From: Clostridia bacterium
GTDB lineage: Bacteria > Bacillota > Clostridia > Oscillospirales > Acutalibacteraceae
Length of the DNA: 35,258 nucleotides
Direction: 5' to 3'
NCBI GenBank assembly: GCA_030526115.1
Contig: JAUNDK010000022.1
Location: 1 to 35,258, forward strand
A program made the translations under genes and the position numbers. Positions 9,221 through 17,447 of this stretch are shown here, in pieces. How positions within the stretch are numbered: position 1 is the stretch's first letter; each line of letters starts with the position of its first letter. The notes beneath the pieces were generated by a model. That model had not been told where the DNA came from. It made no database searches and worked only from the letters and a program-made list of their open reading frames with translations.

Positions 9221-9635
9221 TAATATCTCCTTCTGATTCGGAAGTCTTTTCGACTTCTTCGTTTTTCTTATCTTTCAGGCCAGAAATAAAGCCTGTAATT
9301 TTATCAACAACATCAGGGGCAGACTGAATAGCTCTGTCTATGGAGCTTGTGAAAGGTTCCACCTGAATGAGTCTGACATTTCCGTTGGAAACAGCAAGGA
9401 ATGCAATTGGTGTAATAGTAACAGCTGCACCTGAACCGCCACCGAAAAGGCCCGGTGTTTTGGATGGTAAGTCAGAACCACCTGCGGCGAATCCGTAGTT
9501 TACCCTTGATATAGGAATGATGGTTGTGCCGTCAGGAGTTGTAATCTGATCTCCGATTACGGTGTTTACATCTGCCATGCCTTTGATTTTTTCAATGGTA
9601 GTTTCTAACAGTCCGTTTACTTTGTTTTCACTCAT
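9213..9635 (-). CDS. ytfJ: GerW-family sporulation protein (YtfJ)
   Basis: Protein of 140 residues of the GerW/YtfJ family. B. subtilis YtfJ is a forespore protein needed for germination with L-alanine; the biochemical role is unknown. Visible family features are GDQITTPDGTTIIPISRV (about 25-42), a glycine-rich stretch GFAAGGSDLP and GLFGGGSGAA, and the beta segment ITPIAFLAVSNGNVRLI. The ATG at 9635 overlaps the DUF2953 stop by 4 bases, so the two are probably coupled, as ytfI-ytfJ are in Bacillus. Presence of the gene does not prove that this organism forms spores. Confidence 0.9.
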   Translation of the reverse strand: MSENKVNGLLETTIEKIKGMADVNTVIGDQITTPDGTTIIPISRVNYGFAAGGSDLPSKTPGLFGGGSGAAVTITPIAFLAVSNGNVRLIQVEPFTSSIDRAIQSAPDVVDKITGFISGLKDKKNEEVEKTSESEGDING

Positions 9636-10336
9636 TTTTTCACATTCCTTTCGGATTTATTCTTCTTATTTCCGGGTTTAATCAATTTAATTATTTTGGG
9701 CAGACCCTTTATAACAAGTCGCAATCCTATTCCGAGCACAACAATAGGAGAAATCGACAAGGTACCTTTGGCATTTACCACGTTTTCGTCTGCCTGATAA
9801 TCAAAATCCACTGTCACTTTACCGTTACTGCAGTGGAAGAATTCAAATATCATACTGACTGCAGGATAAATTGCAGAGCACATTTTTCCATACTGAAGGG
9901 CTGTATCGGCTGCATTTTCTTCAGAAATACAGATATATACATCAGGTCGTTTCAGTCTGATGTGTCTGAGAAAGCCGTATGCTTCATTGGTAATCAGTCG
10001 CAGTATGTCGAACACTATATTCAGAAATCCCTGAAGACCATGCTGTGATTCAATTTTTTTAATATTCTGAAACACACTCTGTTTTTCCTGAAGAGTTTCC
10101 TCAGGTTCTGTTTTTTTCTTTTTTGTGGCCTTTTTATCTTTTTTTGCCTCTCGCTTAGCCTCTTTCCTTTCCCTTTTCAGAATCTGTTCCTCTGTCAGTT
10201 CCTTTTTGGGAATCAGCCTGAATTTCAGAAAAAGATAAGAAAGTGACAGATTCAGTTCATCAGAATAGATATAGCTTAGCTTAACGGGAATAATCAGCAA
10301 TATAATAACCGCTGATAAAATATACAAGGCAATCAA
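9632..10336 (-). CDS. DUF2953-family membrane-associated protein (YtfI-like)
   Basis: Protein of 234 residues, similar in layout to Bacillus YtfI. A hydrophobic N-terminal segment (about 1-20) is followed by a beta-rich part (IKLSYIYSDELNLSLSYLFLKF region), then a very basic linker full of K and E (about 50-85), and a C-terminal part with ADTALQYGKMCSAIYP that is typical of DUF2953. Function is unknown. The start codon is TTG at 10336, supported by GAGGTGA four bases upstream; no ATG lies nearby in frame. It precedes the ytfJ-like gene with a 4-base overlap. Confidence 0.8.
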   Translation of the reverse strand: MIALYILSAVIILLIIPVKLSYIYSDELNLSLSYLFLKFRLIPKKELTEEQILKRERKEAKREAKKDKKATKKKKTEPEETLQEKQSVFQNIKKIESQHGLQGFLNIVFDILRLITNEAYGFLRHIRLKRPDVYICISEENAADTALQYGKMCSAIYPAVSMIFEFFHCSNGKVTVDFDYQADENVVNAKGTLSISPIVVLGIGLRLVIKGLPKIIKLIKPGNKKNKSERNVKK

Positions 10337-10351
10337 AATATCACCTCGAAA

Positions 10352-10873
10352 TCATTCTGGTTTCTTTTCAATGTTCGGAATTTCAGGAAGCTCCTCAAGA
10401 GATGAAATACCAAAGCTTCTGAGGAAAATATCTGTTGTTCCGTAAAGAAGCGGTCTTCCCGGCAGTTCCAGCCTGCCTCTTTCTTCAACAAGACCTTTCT
10501 GAATAAGATTTGAAAGAACACCTGAACTGTCTACACCTCTTACCTGTTCTATATATGCCTTTGTAACCGGTTCGTTGTATGCAACAAGAGCAAGCACTTC
10601 CATTCCCGCCGGAGATAAAGGGGCGTTCTTATTTATATCAAGAACTTTTCTGATTTCATCAATATATTTTTCATTGGAGCATAACTGCCAGCTGTCATTT
10701 AATCTGATGAGATTTACACCACTGTCTTCAGTATTATATTTCTTTTCCAGCTCACCCAGAACCGCAAGTACTTTGTTCTCTTCAATACCGAGTGCTTCAA
10801 CAAGCTTTGATACTTCCACAGGTTCGGCACTTGCAAAAATAATGGCTTCAATTGCTGCTTTAACTTTATACAT
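10352..10873 (-). CDS. scpB: segregation and condensation protein ScpB
   Basis: Subunit of the SMC-ScpA-ScpB condensin complex that organises and separates chromosomes. It is 173 residues. Two winged-helix domains are expected: about 1-80 (KVKAAIEAIIFASAEPVEVSKL) and about 88-165, with the family motifs SPAGMEVLALVAYNEPVTK and VRGVDSSGVLSNLIQKGLVE. RPLLYGTTDIFLRSFG near the end is typical. It starts at an ATG 5 bases after scpA, with GGAG before it, so both subunits are co-expressed. Confidence 0.95.
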   Translation of the reverse strand: MYKVKAAIEAIIFASAEPVEVSKLVEALGIEENKVLAVLGELEKKYNTEDSGVNLIRLNDSWQLCSNEKYIDEIRKVLDINKNAPLSPAGMEVLALVAYNEPVTKAYIEQVRGVDSSGVLSNLIQKGLVEERGRLELPGRPLLYGTTDIFLRSFGISSLEELPEIPNIEKKPE

Positions 10874-10878
10874 GGCAG

Positions 10879-11586
10879 TTAATCTCCTTTCTTTCCGAGT
10901 TTAATATACATTTCGGACTCTTTTTCCTCAACTCTGACTCTTTTGTGCTTAACAAGTTCAAGAAGAGCAAGAAAAGCGGCTACTCTTTCTGACTTATCAG
11001 CTTTACTTGAGAAAAGAGAACTGAAAGACACCGGAACCTTTTTCAGCAGTTTTCTTAAAATATATACAACCTGAGAACTTACCGAAACAAACGGACGTTG
11101 AACAATTCTGTTAATTTTTTCTTTTGAAGGAGGGAGAAATCTCTTTCCTCTTCCAACCGCATTCAGATATGCTTTTACAAGTACATTTACATCGTGAGTT
11201 CTTGTATAGGTTAAATCAGAAGGTATTTTTTCAGGTAATCTGGTAATTCTGTCAAAGCTGATAATTTGGGACAGATTTTCCGCAACAAGTTTACACTGCT
11301 GATATTCTATCAGCTGACCGGTAAGTTCACGCTTAAGCTCCTCAGCTTCTTCTTTTTTCGGGAGTAATGAAACAGATTTAATATGAACAAGCCTTGAAGC
11401 CATATCAAGAAATTCACTGGCAATATCCATGTTACTTTCCTGCATGATATTTATCTGCTCCATATACTGGTCAAGAAGATCTGAGATGGGAATATCATAA
11501 ATATTAAGTTTGTTCTTTGTTATAAGTGTCAGAAGAAGATCCAGCGGACCTTCAAACACGTCAATTTTATAAAGTAAACTATCCAA
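10879..11586 (-). CDS. scpA: segregation and condensation protein ScpA (kleisin)
   Basis: Kleisin subunit that bridges the SMC heads in the bacterial condensin. It is 235 residues. The N-terminal SMC-binding part has the diagnostic VFEGPLDLLLTLI (11-23) and the IYDIPISDLLDQYM segment. The C-terminal winged helix contains FLALLELVKHKRV (208-220). The start is TTG at 11586: this gives the usual N-terminus just ahead of YKIDVFEGPLDLL, with AAGG at the right distance. It follows the protease gene by 9 bases and is followed by scpB after 5. Confidence 0.95.
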   Translation of the reverse strand: MDSLLYKIDVFEGPLDLLLTLITKNKLNIYDIPISDLLDQYMEQINIMQESNMDIASEFLDMASRLVHIKSVSLLPKKEEAEELKRELTGQLIEYQQCKLVAENLSQIISFDRITRLPEKIPSDLTYTRTHDVNVLVKAYLNAVGRGKRFLPPSKEKINRIVQRPFVSVSSQVVYILRKLLKKVPVSFSSLFSSKADKSERVAAFLALLELVKHKRVRVEEKESEMYIKLGKKGD

Positions 11587-11595
11587 TATAATACC

Positions 11596-12291
11596 TTAAA
11601 TCAATCCGAATAATTCATATGGTTTTCTTGCTATCCAGAGGATAATATCCAAAAAGAAATTTTCTGCAATATTGAGAGGTTTTGAAAGCATGCCTGAAAG
11701 CATCACAAAGAAAAATATCATTACAATATAATTCTGATATCTGTAATACATGAACATTGCTTCATTACTGAGAAAGGCTGAGACTATTCTTGAACCGTCG
11801 AGTGGTGGAATAGGAATAAGATTAAAAACAGCAAGTGTTACATTTATCACTATATATGAATTAAGAAAGTAATATATAAACATTGTGAATGTATTTGCAG
11901 GAGCAAACAGAATGAACGCATAGTAAACAAGTGCACCTAAAAAAGCTGCAATAAGATTAGCCACCGGTCCTGCAAGAGCAACAAATGCCATATCCCTCTT
12001 GGGATTTCTGAAATTCCTTGGATTAACCTGAACAGGCTTAGCCCAGCCTATTCCAAAGAGCAGAAGCCATAGAGCACCCATAGGATCGAGACTGGCAAGT
12101 GGGTTTAAAGTAAGTCTTCTGTCATATTTAGGTGTATCATCTCCCAGCTTTACAGCAAGCCATCCGTGAGCAAACTCATGGAAAGGAAGAATGCACATTA
12201 CAACAAAAACCACAGAGAGTATCTGTGCAATTATTGAGGTCAGATCTACGTGACCTCCGGAAAACATGGTTCTTATGGCGCTGAATAACAT
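11596..12291 (-). CDS. site-2 protease family (M50) membrane metalloprotease
   Basis: Integral membrane protein of 231 residues. The zinc-binding HEFAH motif (38-42) lies at the end of the first strong membrane segment. The third ligand motif is PPLDG with D165. Further membrane segments are near 70-84, 103-130, 138-160 and 180-205. No PDZ domain is present, so this is the short YwhC-like group, not RseP/RasP. The substrate is unknown. It sits directly upstream of scpA-scpB, which is common in Clostridia. The ATG at 12291 has AGGAGA in front and its own promoter at 12316-12344. Confidence 0.92.
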   Translation of the reverse strand: MLFSAIRTMFSGGHVDLTSIIAQILSVVFVVMCILPFHEFAHGWLAVKLGDDTPKYDRRLTLNPLASLDPMGALWLLLFGIGWAKPVQVNPRNFRNPKRDMAFVALAGPVANLIAAFLGALVYYAFILFAPANTFTMFIYYFLNSYIVINVTLAVFNLIPIPPLDGSRIVSAFLSNEAMFMYYRYQNYIVMIFFFVMLSGMLSKPLNIAENFFLDIILWIARKPYELFGLI

Positions 12292-12315
12292 AACTTATCT
12301 CCTTTGTATCTGTTT

Positions 12316-12344
12316 ATTATATTATATCTTCTCTTAAAACTCAA
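12316..12344 (-). promoter_or_regulatory. sigma-A-like promoter of the protease-scpA-scpB operon
   Basis: On the minus strand a -35 TTGAGT (12339-12344) and a -10 TATAAT (12316-12321) are separated by 17 bases; a second TATAAT overlaps just upstream (12321-12326). It lies immediately after the stop of the HAD phosphatase gene, so this operon can be expressed without it. Confidence 0.65.
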
Positions 12345-12345
12345 G

Positions 12346-13014
12346 CTATATAAGATTAAAAGCATCAGCTTTCAGAACAATTTCGGAAAGGCTCTTTACT
12401 TTACAAAAAAGCAGTTTTTCAATATCTTCATCCGGCTCTGCCTGATCCGGAACCATAATAACCTTGCATCCGGCTCTGTATGCGCTGAGTACCCCGTTCG
12501 GAGAATCTTCGACAGCCACGCATTCCTCAGGTCTGATGCCGAGCTGCTCACATGCGTACAGATAAACATATGGTGAAGGTTTTCCCTCTTTTACCATAGT
12601 TGCACTTACTATTTTATCAAAAGAATCATATATACCAACTGCATCGAGATAATCTCTCGTTCTTTGCATATCGGTTGCGGTAGCTATGGCCCTTGTAATA
12701 CCTTTATCGGTTAAAAATTCAAGAAGTTCTTTTGCTCCGGTCTTTAGTTGAATCCCTTTTTCGGATATAAGTTCACTCATTATTTCACTGCGTCTTGCCC
12801 TGATTGCCTGATAATCAAGATATGGATCGTTCATCATTTTCTTAAGGTGGTCAGGTGCAAAAGGCTGCCCCAGAGATCGTAAGGTCAGGGCCTGTTCATC
12901 TGAGATTGAATAACCAAATTCTTTTAAAGCACGTGGCCACGCAATTCTGTAATATTTTTCGGTATCTATCAGTGTACCGTCCATATCGAAAATAAACGCT
13001 TTTATCTTATTCAT
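12346..13014 (-). CDS. HAD-superfamily phosphatase (beta-phosphoglucomutase-like)
   Basis: Predicted phosphohydrolase or phosphoglucomutase-type enzyme of HAD subfamily IA, 222 residues. Motif I is FDMDGTLID with the nucleophile D10 and acid D12. The alpha-helical cap follows. Motif II is the IATAT stretch, motif III the lysine in VKEGKPSPYVY, and motif IV VEDSPNGV (two acidic residues). The ATG at 13014 gives the standard short N-terminus; a GTG at 13026 would add four residues. It has its own promoter at 13052-13079. The substrate cannot be told from sequence. Confidence 0.88.
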   Translation of the reverse strand: MNKIKAFIFDMDGTLIDTEKYYRIAWPRALKEFGYSISDEQALTLRSLGQPFAPDHLKKMMNDPYLDYQAIRARRSEIMSELISEKGIQLKTGAKELLEFLTDKGITRAIATATDMQRTRDYLDAVGIYDSFDKIVSATMVKEGKPSPYVYLYACEQLGIRPEECVAVEDSPNGVLSAYRAGCKVIMVPDQAEPDEDIEKLLFCKVKSLSEIVLKADAFNLI

Positions 13015-13051
13015 ATTGAAATGCACTCACTTTATATTGTATTACTTATGA

Positions 13052-13079
13052 ATTATATCATAAAACCGAATCTTTACAA
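13052..13079 (-). promoter_or_regulatory. sigma-A-like promoter of the HAD phosphatase gene
   Basis: On the minus strand -35 TTGTAA (13074-13079), a 16-base spacer and -10 TATAAT (13052-13057), about 38 bases ahead of the start. It diverges from the rpmB promoter, with about 60 bases between the two -35 boxes. Confidence 0.65.
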
Positions 13080-13141
13080 GAAATAAATGAAGTGGTAAAA
13101 TCTTTATGAACAAGAAAAGAAAAATAATTTGTAAAAAACAC

Positions 13142-13170
13142 TTGCAATTTTCTGTGCAATCTGTTAGAAT
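13142..13170 (+). promoter_or_regulatory. sigma-A-like promoter of rpmB
   Basis: -35 TTGCAA (13142-13147), 17-base spacer, -10 TAGAAT (13165-13170). The transcript would carry a leader of about 40 bases with a strong AAGGAGG ribosome-binding site. Confidence 0.7.
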
Positions 13171-13215
13171 ATCGCTGTTGTAAATTAGAAAGTTACCTTT
13201 AAGGAGGTGCAGCTC

Positions 13216-13404
13216 ATGGCAAAATGTGAATTTTGCAACAAGGACGTATCTTTCGGTATTAAGGTTTCCCACTCTCACAGACGTTCAAACAGAACTTGGA
13301 AGCCAAATATTAAGCGTGTTAAGGCAATTGTAAACGGTACACCAAAGCACGTTTACGCTTGCACCCGTTGCTTACGTTCAGGTAAAGTTACTCGCGCAAT
13401 CTAA
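13216..13404 (+). CDS. rpmB: 50S ribosomal protein L28, zinc-binding form
   Basis: Ribosomal protein of the large subunit, 62 residues. N-terminal MAKCEFCNKDVSFG and the stretch VSHSHRRSNRTWKPN are diagnostic for L28. It carries two cysteine pairs, C4/C7 and C49/C52, so this is the zinc-ribbon (C+) form; many bacteria have cysteine-free copies used when zinc is scarce. The start at 13216 is set by AGGAGG at 13202-13207; an upstream in-frame GTG at 13207 lies within that site and is rejected. Single-gene unit with its own promoter and terminator, opposite in strand to its neighbours. Confidence 0.96.
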   Translation: MAKCEFCNKDVSFGIKVSHSHRRSNRTWKPNIKRVKAIVNGTPKHVYACTRCLRSGKVTRAI

Positions 13405-13418
13405 TTGCAGAAAAGTAC

Positions 13419-13444
13419 AGGAGCCTTTTTAAGGCTCCTTTTTT
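13419..13444 (+). terminator. intrinsic terminator of rpmB
   Basis: Stem AGGAGCC (13419-13425) pairs with GGCTCCT (13433-13439) around a TTTTTAA loop, followed by TTTTT. It abuts the end of the convergent phospholipase-like gene (stop at 13445). On the minus strand the T-run is poor, so it mainly serves rpmB. Confidence 0.88.
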
Positions 13445-14311
13445 CTATCCAAATTTTCTGTTTTCAGTGTAGATGCTGATGTTATCGGCATCTGCTTCTT
13501 TTTTTATCAGCGCTAAGACAAATACGGATGCTTTTGATATCGCTGTTTCATAAATCGAGAACAAATCTGAATTTTCTCCGTTCTCTCCCCATTCAATCTC
13601 TTCAGAATTTGCAAAATCTTCATCCATACTTTCAAGCAAAGGTCTGATATGACAGGAGATATTTTTTGCCCTGCCACGTTCAAGTCTTGAAATAAACTGT
13701 TTTTTTAAGCCGAATTTATCTGTCAGTAAAGAGAAAACCTTAACAGTATCCATTTCCGCCTCGTAGATTTTATCGGAGGAAATTTCATTCCAGTTTATCT
13801 GCAAGAAAACTTTATTCCAGAAATCAGCTATTTCTCTCATTACTCTTTCATTTAAAGGGGTATAGTAGCTGATTTTTTTATCTCCGGGAAGTTCACCTGT
13901 TTCAAATCTGAGTAAAATGGTATCAATTGCCGACTCGATTTCATTATGAAGTGTGTTAAGCGTTTCAAGCGGATGAGTTTCAAGCAGAATCTCTGATTTA
14001 CGATTAATATATGGGTGAGCATTTGAATCGAAAATATAGTGACAGACAAAACCAAAAAAGTATGACTTCTGTATCTCTGATTCTTCGCATAATGAAATCA
14101 TTGCAGAAAGAAGTTTATTAGGATCAGCCTGGTGCAGCTGATCTCCCACGTCACGATAATTATTCCCTTTCATCCAAGGAAGATATCTATGACAAAAAAA
14201 GAAATCCGGACCCTGAGCACCCCAGAAGAATGCGTCAGAGTCAAGATTCGAATAATTTATATTAGATTTCACTTTACAAGCATGAAGATAGTGAGAAATA
14301 GCAGCAGGCAT
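13445..14311 (-). CDS. zinc-dependent phospholipase C-family protein
   Basis: Protein of 288 residues related to the zinc-dependent phospholipase C/S1-P1 fold (PF00882). The N-terminus MPAAISHYLHACKV is followed by FWGAQGPDFFFCHRYLPW (about 26-43) and FFGFVCHYIFDSNAHPYI (about 86-103), which supply the histidines and aspartates that bind metal in this family. No signal peptide is visible, so it is probably cytoplasmic, unlike secreted clostridial alpha-toxins. The start at 14311 is chosen because AAGGAGA precedes it; a longer frame to 14332 lacks such a site. It is the last gene of the nusB operon. Substrate unknown. Confidence 0.82.
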   Translation of the reverse strand: MPAAISHYLHACKVKSNINYSNLDSDAFFWGAQGPDFFFCHRYLPWMKGNNYRDVGDQLHQADPNKLLSAMISLCEESEIQKSYFFGFVCHYIFDSNAHPYINRKSEILLETHPLETLNTLHNEIESAIDTILLRFETGELPGDKKISYYTPLNERVMREIADFWNKVFLQINWNEISSDKIYEAEMDTVKVFSLLTDKFGLKKQFISRLERGRAKNISCHIRPLLESMDEDFANSEEIEWGENGENSDLFSIYETAISKASVFVLALIKKEADADNISIYTENRKFG

Positions 14312-14322
14312 AATATCTCCTT

Positions 14323-15186
14323 TTATGTACACAGTTTTGGGAATGCATTTCTGATATCATCCGGAAAATCTGTGTCAATTGTTTTTTCGTAATTAATAAG
14401 TTTATTTCTTATGGTGACTGTTTTACAGTGCAGAGCCTGTCTTGGAATAATATCCATATGACCGTCATATAAATCATCTCCGCATAAAGGATACCCGATT
14501 GATGACATGTGTACTCTTATCTGATGTGTTCTGCCTGTATATATTTTAAGCTTTACAAGGCTGTTTGCGCCGTCAAATCCCAGAGTTGTATATTCTGTGA
14601 GAGCTGTCTCTCCCTTTTCTCCTGCTTCTCTGCGAATTCTGCTACCCTCCATGAGTCCGATTCGTGTATCAATCATACCATGTGAAGGTACTTCGCCTTC
14701 ACACACAGCATAGTAATCTTTCTCTATTTCGGTAGAATTCATGATAAGTGCGTTTTTGGCAATAATGACAAGCCCACTGGTATCCTTGTCAAGGCGATAG
14801 AAAGGTCTGAATACAAAGTCTATTCCCTTTTCATGGTAAAACCCGCACACAGATGACAAGAGGTTTTCCTTTACATCTCCGCAAAGATACACGGTCATAT
14901 TATATGGCTTATTTACCACAAGGTAGTTTTCATCCTCAAATACTATATCCGGGACAGTACCCGAATAGTCATACTGCTTTACATCATCGTGAGAATTTAT
15001 CTCAAGAATATCATTCTCATGAAGCACATCGATTACTATGGCATGTTCACCGTTTAGAAGAATTCCATCAGGATAAGCTTTTAGTTTTTTTATCTGTCTT
15101 GAAGATACCGAGGCGACTTTTTTCAGATATTCCTTTATCTGAAAACCATCATGCTTATTCTCTATTATAAACTTATAACTTGCCAT
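14323..15186 (-). CDS. RluA-family pseudouridine synthase
   Basis: RNA pseudouridine synthase of 287 residues. An N-terminal S4-like region covers about 14-62 (VSSRQIKKLKAY and ILLNGEHAI). The catalytic domain has YLVVNKPYNM (88-97), the catalytic D133 in RLDKDTSGL, and GRTHQIRVHMSSIGYPLCGD. The usual histidine before RLD is tyrosine here (FYRLD), a small variation. The exact target (rRNA or tRNA) is unknown. Its ATG shares one base with the ispA stop (TGATG), so translation is coupled. Confidence 0.9.
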   Translation of the reverse strand: MASYKFIIENKHDGFQIKEYLKKVASVSSRQIKKLKAYPDGILLNGEHAIVIDVLHENDILEINSHDDVKQYDYSGTVPDIVFEDENYLVVNKPYNMTVYLCGDVKENLLSSVCGFYHEKGIDFVFRPFYRLDKDTSGLVIIAKNALIMNSTEIEKDYYAVCEGEVPSHGMIDTRIGLMEGSRIRREAGEKGETALTEYTTLGFDGANSLVKLKIYTGRTHQIRVHMSSIGYPLCGDDLYDGHMDIIPRQALHCKTVTIRNKLINYEKTIDTDFPDDIRNAFPKLCT

Positions 15187-16049
15187 CAGTTCTCTCGGTT
15201 AATGAGGCTTATAGCCAGCTCTTTTAGTTCCGTTGTATCATTTGGAAACACACTTAAAGAATCAAGTGCCTTTTCTGTATAGTCGTTTACAAGGTTCTGG
15301 GCTTTCTCAAGACCGTACATTGTAACAAAATTACGACGGTTATTGTCTGAATCCACACCGGTTTTCTTGCCCATTTTTTCAGCTGTTCCTATTACATCGA
15401 GAACATCGTCACGAATCTGGAATGCCATTCCAACACCTTCGGCAAAGTCCTCTGCGGCTTTAATCATAGTATCATCGCCATGAGCCGAAATAACACCCAT
15501 TACACATGCAGCTTTAATGAGACATACTGTCTTTCCGTAAACCATGTCATACAGTTCCGCTTCGGTGATATCTCTGTTCTCTGTGGAAAGATCTATACAC
15601 TGTCCTCCGACCATCCCGTCGGCACCTGCATTTACTGCGAGATAATGAGCAGCTTTAATAGCAGAGTCTGCTCCGATTCCAGATACATTTTCAGGACAGA
15701 GACAAACTTCGAATGCTCGTGTCAGAAGTCCGTCACCGGCAAGAAGAGCTGTATCTTCACCGTAAACTATATGATTAGCCGCTCTTCCTCTTCTTAGTTC
15801 ATCATTATCCATACAAGGAAGGTCATCATGGATAAGTGAGTAAGTGTGAATCATTTCAACAGCAGATGCACAGTATACAGCAGATGAACGCTTACCACCT
15901 GCAGCTTCACAGAAAAGCTCCGCAAGAAGCGGTCTGATCCTTTTTCCGGCACCAAAAATGCTGTATGACATTGCTTCATATATGATTCCTGCATATTTTG
16001 ATCCGCTGTTTGTTAGTTTTTCTTTAAGAACTAATTCTAAATCTGACAT
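15186..16049 (-). CDS. ispA: polyprenyl synthetase, farnesyl/geranyl diphosphate synthase type
   Basis: Condenses isopentenyl diphosphate with allylic diphosphates to make C15 (or C20) chains for undecaprenyl and other isoprenoids. It is 287 residues. The first aspartate-rich motif is DDLPCMD in LIHDDLPCMDNDELRRG, with the two-residue insertion (DDxxxxD) usual in bacterial farnesyl synthases. The second is FQIRDDVLDV (DDxxD). GAGKRIRPLL near the N-terminus binds IPP. It lies in the conserved xseA-xseB-ispA order, with one-base overlaps on both sides (TAATG, TGATG). Chain length is inferred. Confidence 0.93.
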   Translation of the reverse strand: MSDLELVLKEKLTNSGSKYAGIIYEAMSYSIFGAGKRIRPLLAELFCEAAGGKRSSAVYCASAVEMIHTYSLIHDDLPCMDNDELRRGRAANHIVYGEDTALLAGDGLLTRAFEVCLCPENVSGIGADSAIKAAHYLAVNAGADGMVGGQCIDLSTENRDITEAELYDMVYGKTVCLIKAACVMGVISAHGDDTMIKAAEDFAEGVGMAFQIRDDVLDVIGTAEKMGKKTGVDSDNNRRNFVTMYGLEKAQNLVNDYTEKALDSLSVFPNDTTELKELAISLINREN

Positions 16050-16249
16050 TACTCATTAACCTCGTTATTTGAAAGAACGGTTATCTTCTGTTCTGCTTTT
16101 TCAAGTGTGGTATAACAGAAAGCAGAAAGTTTCGCCCCTTCTTCGTAAAGTTTTATCGATTCTTCGAGAGAAATGTCTCCCTGTTCAAGTTTCGCTACAA
16201 TTTCTTTGAGCTTTATGAGAGCTTCTTCAAAGGTCTGCTTTTTAGGCAT
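16049..16249 (-). CDS. xseB: exodeoxyribonuclease VII small subunit
   Basis: Small subunit of exonuclease VII, which degrades single-stranded DNA. It is 66 residues with the family core FEEALIKLKEIVAKLEQGD (6-24), then SLEESIKLYEEGAKL. It is expected to form a helical hairpin that packs on XseA. The start at 16249 is set by AGGAG nine bases upstream; a longer frame to 16294 lies inside xseA and adds residues unlike the family. It overlaps xseA by 8 bases and shares one base with the ispA start. Confidence 0.94.
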   Translation of the reverse strand: MPKKQTFEEALIKLKEIVAKLEQGDISLEESIKLYEEGAKLSAFCYTTLEKAEQKITVLSNNEVNE

Positions 16250-17447
16250 TGTCTTTCTCCTTTTTGTCAAGAACTTTGGCGGTAAAACTTCCATCTGATA
16301 ATTCTATGTTCAGTTTATCGCCTGATTCTATATCTGTGATGCTCTTTACAAGTTTACTATCTTTTGATGCCACCGCATAACCACGGTTGAGCACATTAAG
16401 TGGATTGAGTGCTGTTAATTCAGCATAGGATTCCACTAAATCTGCTTTGGATTCTGCCAGTTTCTTCCGGACATTTATCTCCAGAAGTTTTGTGAGATTG
16501 TCCAGTGAGTTTCGCTGGTTCTGATAGATAAGCTCCGGATTTCTGAGATGCCTTGAATTCGCCAGTCTGTCAAGTTCCAGCTTATAGACATCTATTTTAT
16601 CTGTGACTCTTTTTCTTATTGTGAAAATAAGAGAATCAAGCAGAGCTTCAACTTCGAACATATCAGGAACGGCAAGCTCTGCGGCAGCGCTTGGTGTGGG
16701 AGCTCGTAAATCAGCGGCAAAGTCACATATAGTGAAATCCGTTTCATGGCCAACTGCCGATATTACAGGTATGCGTGAAGCAAATATGGTTCTTGCAAGT
16801 TCTTCGCTGTTAAAGCACCATAAATCTTCCATGGAGCCTCCGCCGCGACCAATGATTATCAGGTCAATATCCTCCATAGAATTTGCTTTTTTGACAGCAG
16901 AAACAAGCTGTGCTTCAGCTAGCTCTCCTTGTACAGCAGAAGGAATGAGAACGATTTCTGTAAGTGGCCAACGTCTTGAGCTTATATTCCTTATATCGTG
17001 AAATACAGCACCTGTTTCAGAGGTAATAACCGCTATTTTCTCCGGGAATTCAGGAAGAGACCTATGATTATTAAAAACGCCTTCGTTCTCGAGTTTCTCT
17101 TTAAGCTGTTCATAGGCAAGATTTAAAGCGCCTAAACCATCAGGCTGCATACTTTTTGCATAAAGCTGATATTTACCCTGTTGTTCATATACAGAGATTC
17201 TTCCTGCTATGATAACCTTCATGCCATCCTGTGGAACAAACTTCAGCATGGATGCGCTGTCTTTAAACATAACAACACTAAGAGTACCTGTTGCATCTTT
17301 AATGGAAAAATACAAATGACCTGATGCAAAGTGAGCTTTAAAATTGGATATTTCTCCGCTTACCATTACATTTGTAAGATTTTTATCCCCATCAACAAGG
17401 AACTTCATATATCTGTTGAGTTGAGACACCGTCATTATTGAACTCAT
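16242..17447 (-). CDS. xseA: exodeoxyribonuclease VII large subunit
   Basis: Catalytic subunit of exonuclease VII, 401 residues. The N-terminal OB-fold (about 1-100) has VSGEISNFKAHFASGHLYF. The nuclease domain shows VITSETGAVFHDI, the IIGRGGGSMEDLW motif (about 195-207) and SAVGHETDFTICDFAADLRAPTP in two adjoining parts (about 230-253), all diagnostic. A coiled-coil follows (about 265-345). The ATG at 17447 overlaps the stop of the TsaD-like gene in an ATGA. Confidence 0.96.
   Translation of the reverse strand: MSSIMTVSQLNRYMKFLVDGDKNLTNVMVSGEISNFKAHFASGHLYFSIKDATGTLSVVMFKDSASMLKFVPQDGMKVIIAGRISVYEQQGKYQLYAKSMQPDGLGALNLAYEQLKEKLENEGVFNNHRSLPEFPEKIAVITSETGAVFHDIRNISSRRWPLTEIVLIPSAVQGELAEAQLVSAVKKANSMEDIDLIIIGRGGGSMEDLWCFNSEELARTIFASRIPVISAVGHETDFTICDFAADLRAPTPSAAAELAVPDMFEVEALLDSLIFTIRKRVTDKIDVYKLELDRLANSRHLRNPELIYQNQRNSLDNLTKLLEINVRKKLAESKADLVESYAELTALNPLNVLNRGYAVASKDSKLVKSITDIESGDKLNIELSDGSFTAKVLDKKEKDNA

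Noticed and set aside
13042-13278. 78-codon minus-strand frame across the rpmB 5' end
   Set aside because: It overlaps the rpmB promoter and coding start in antisense and has no homology features.
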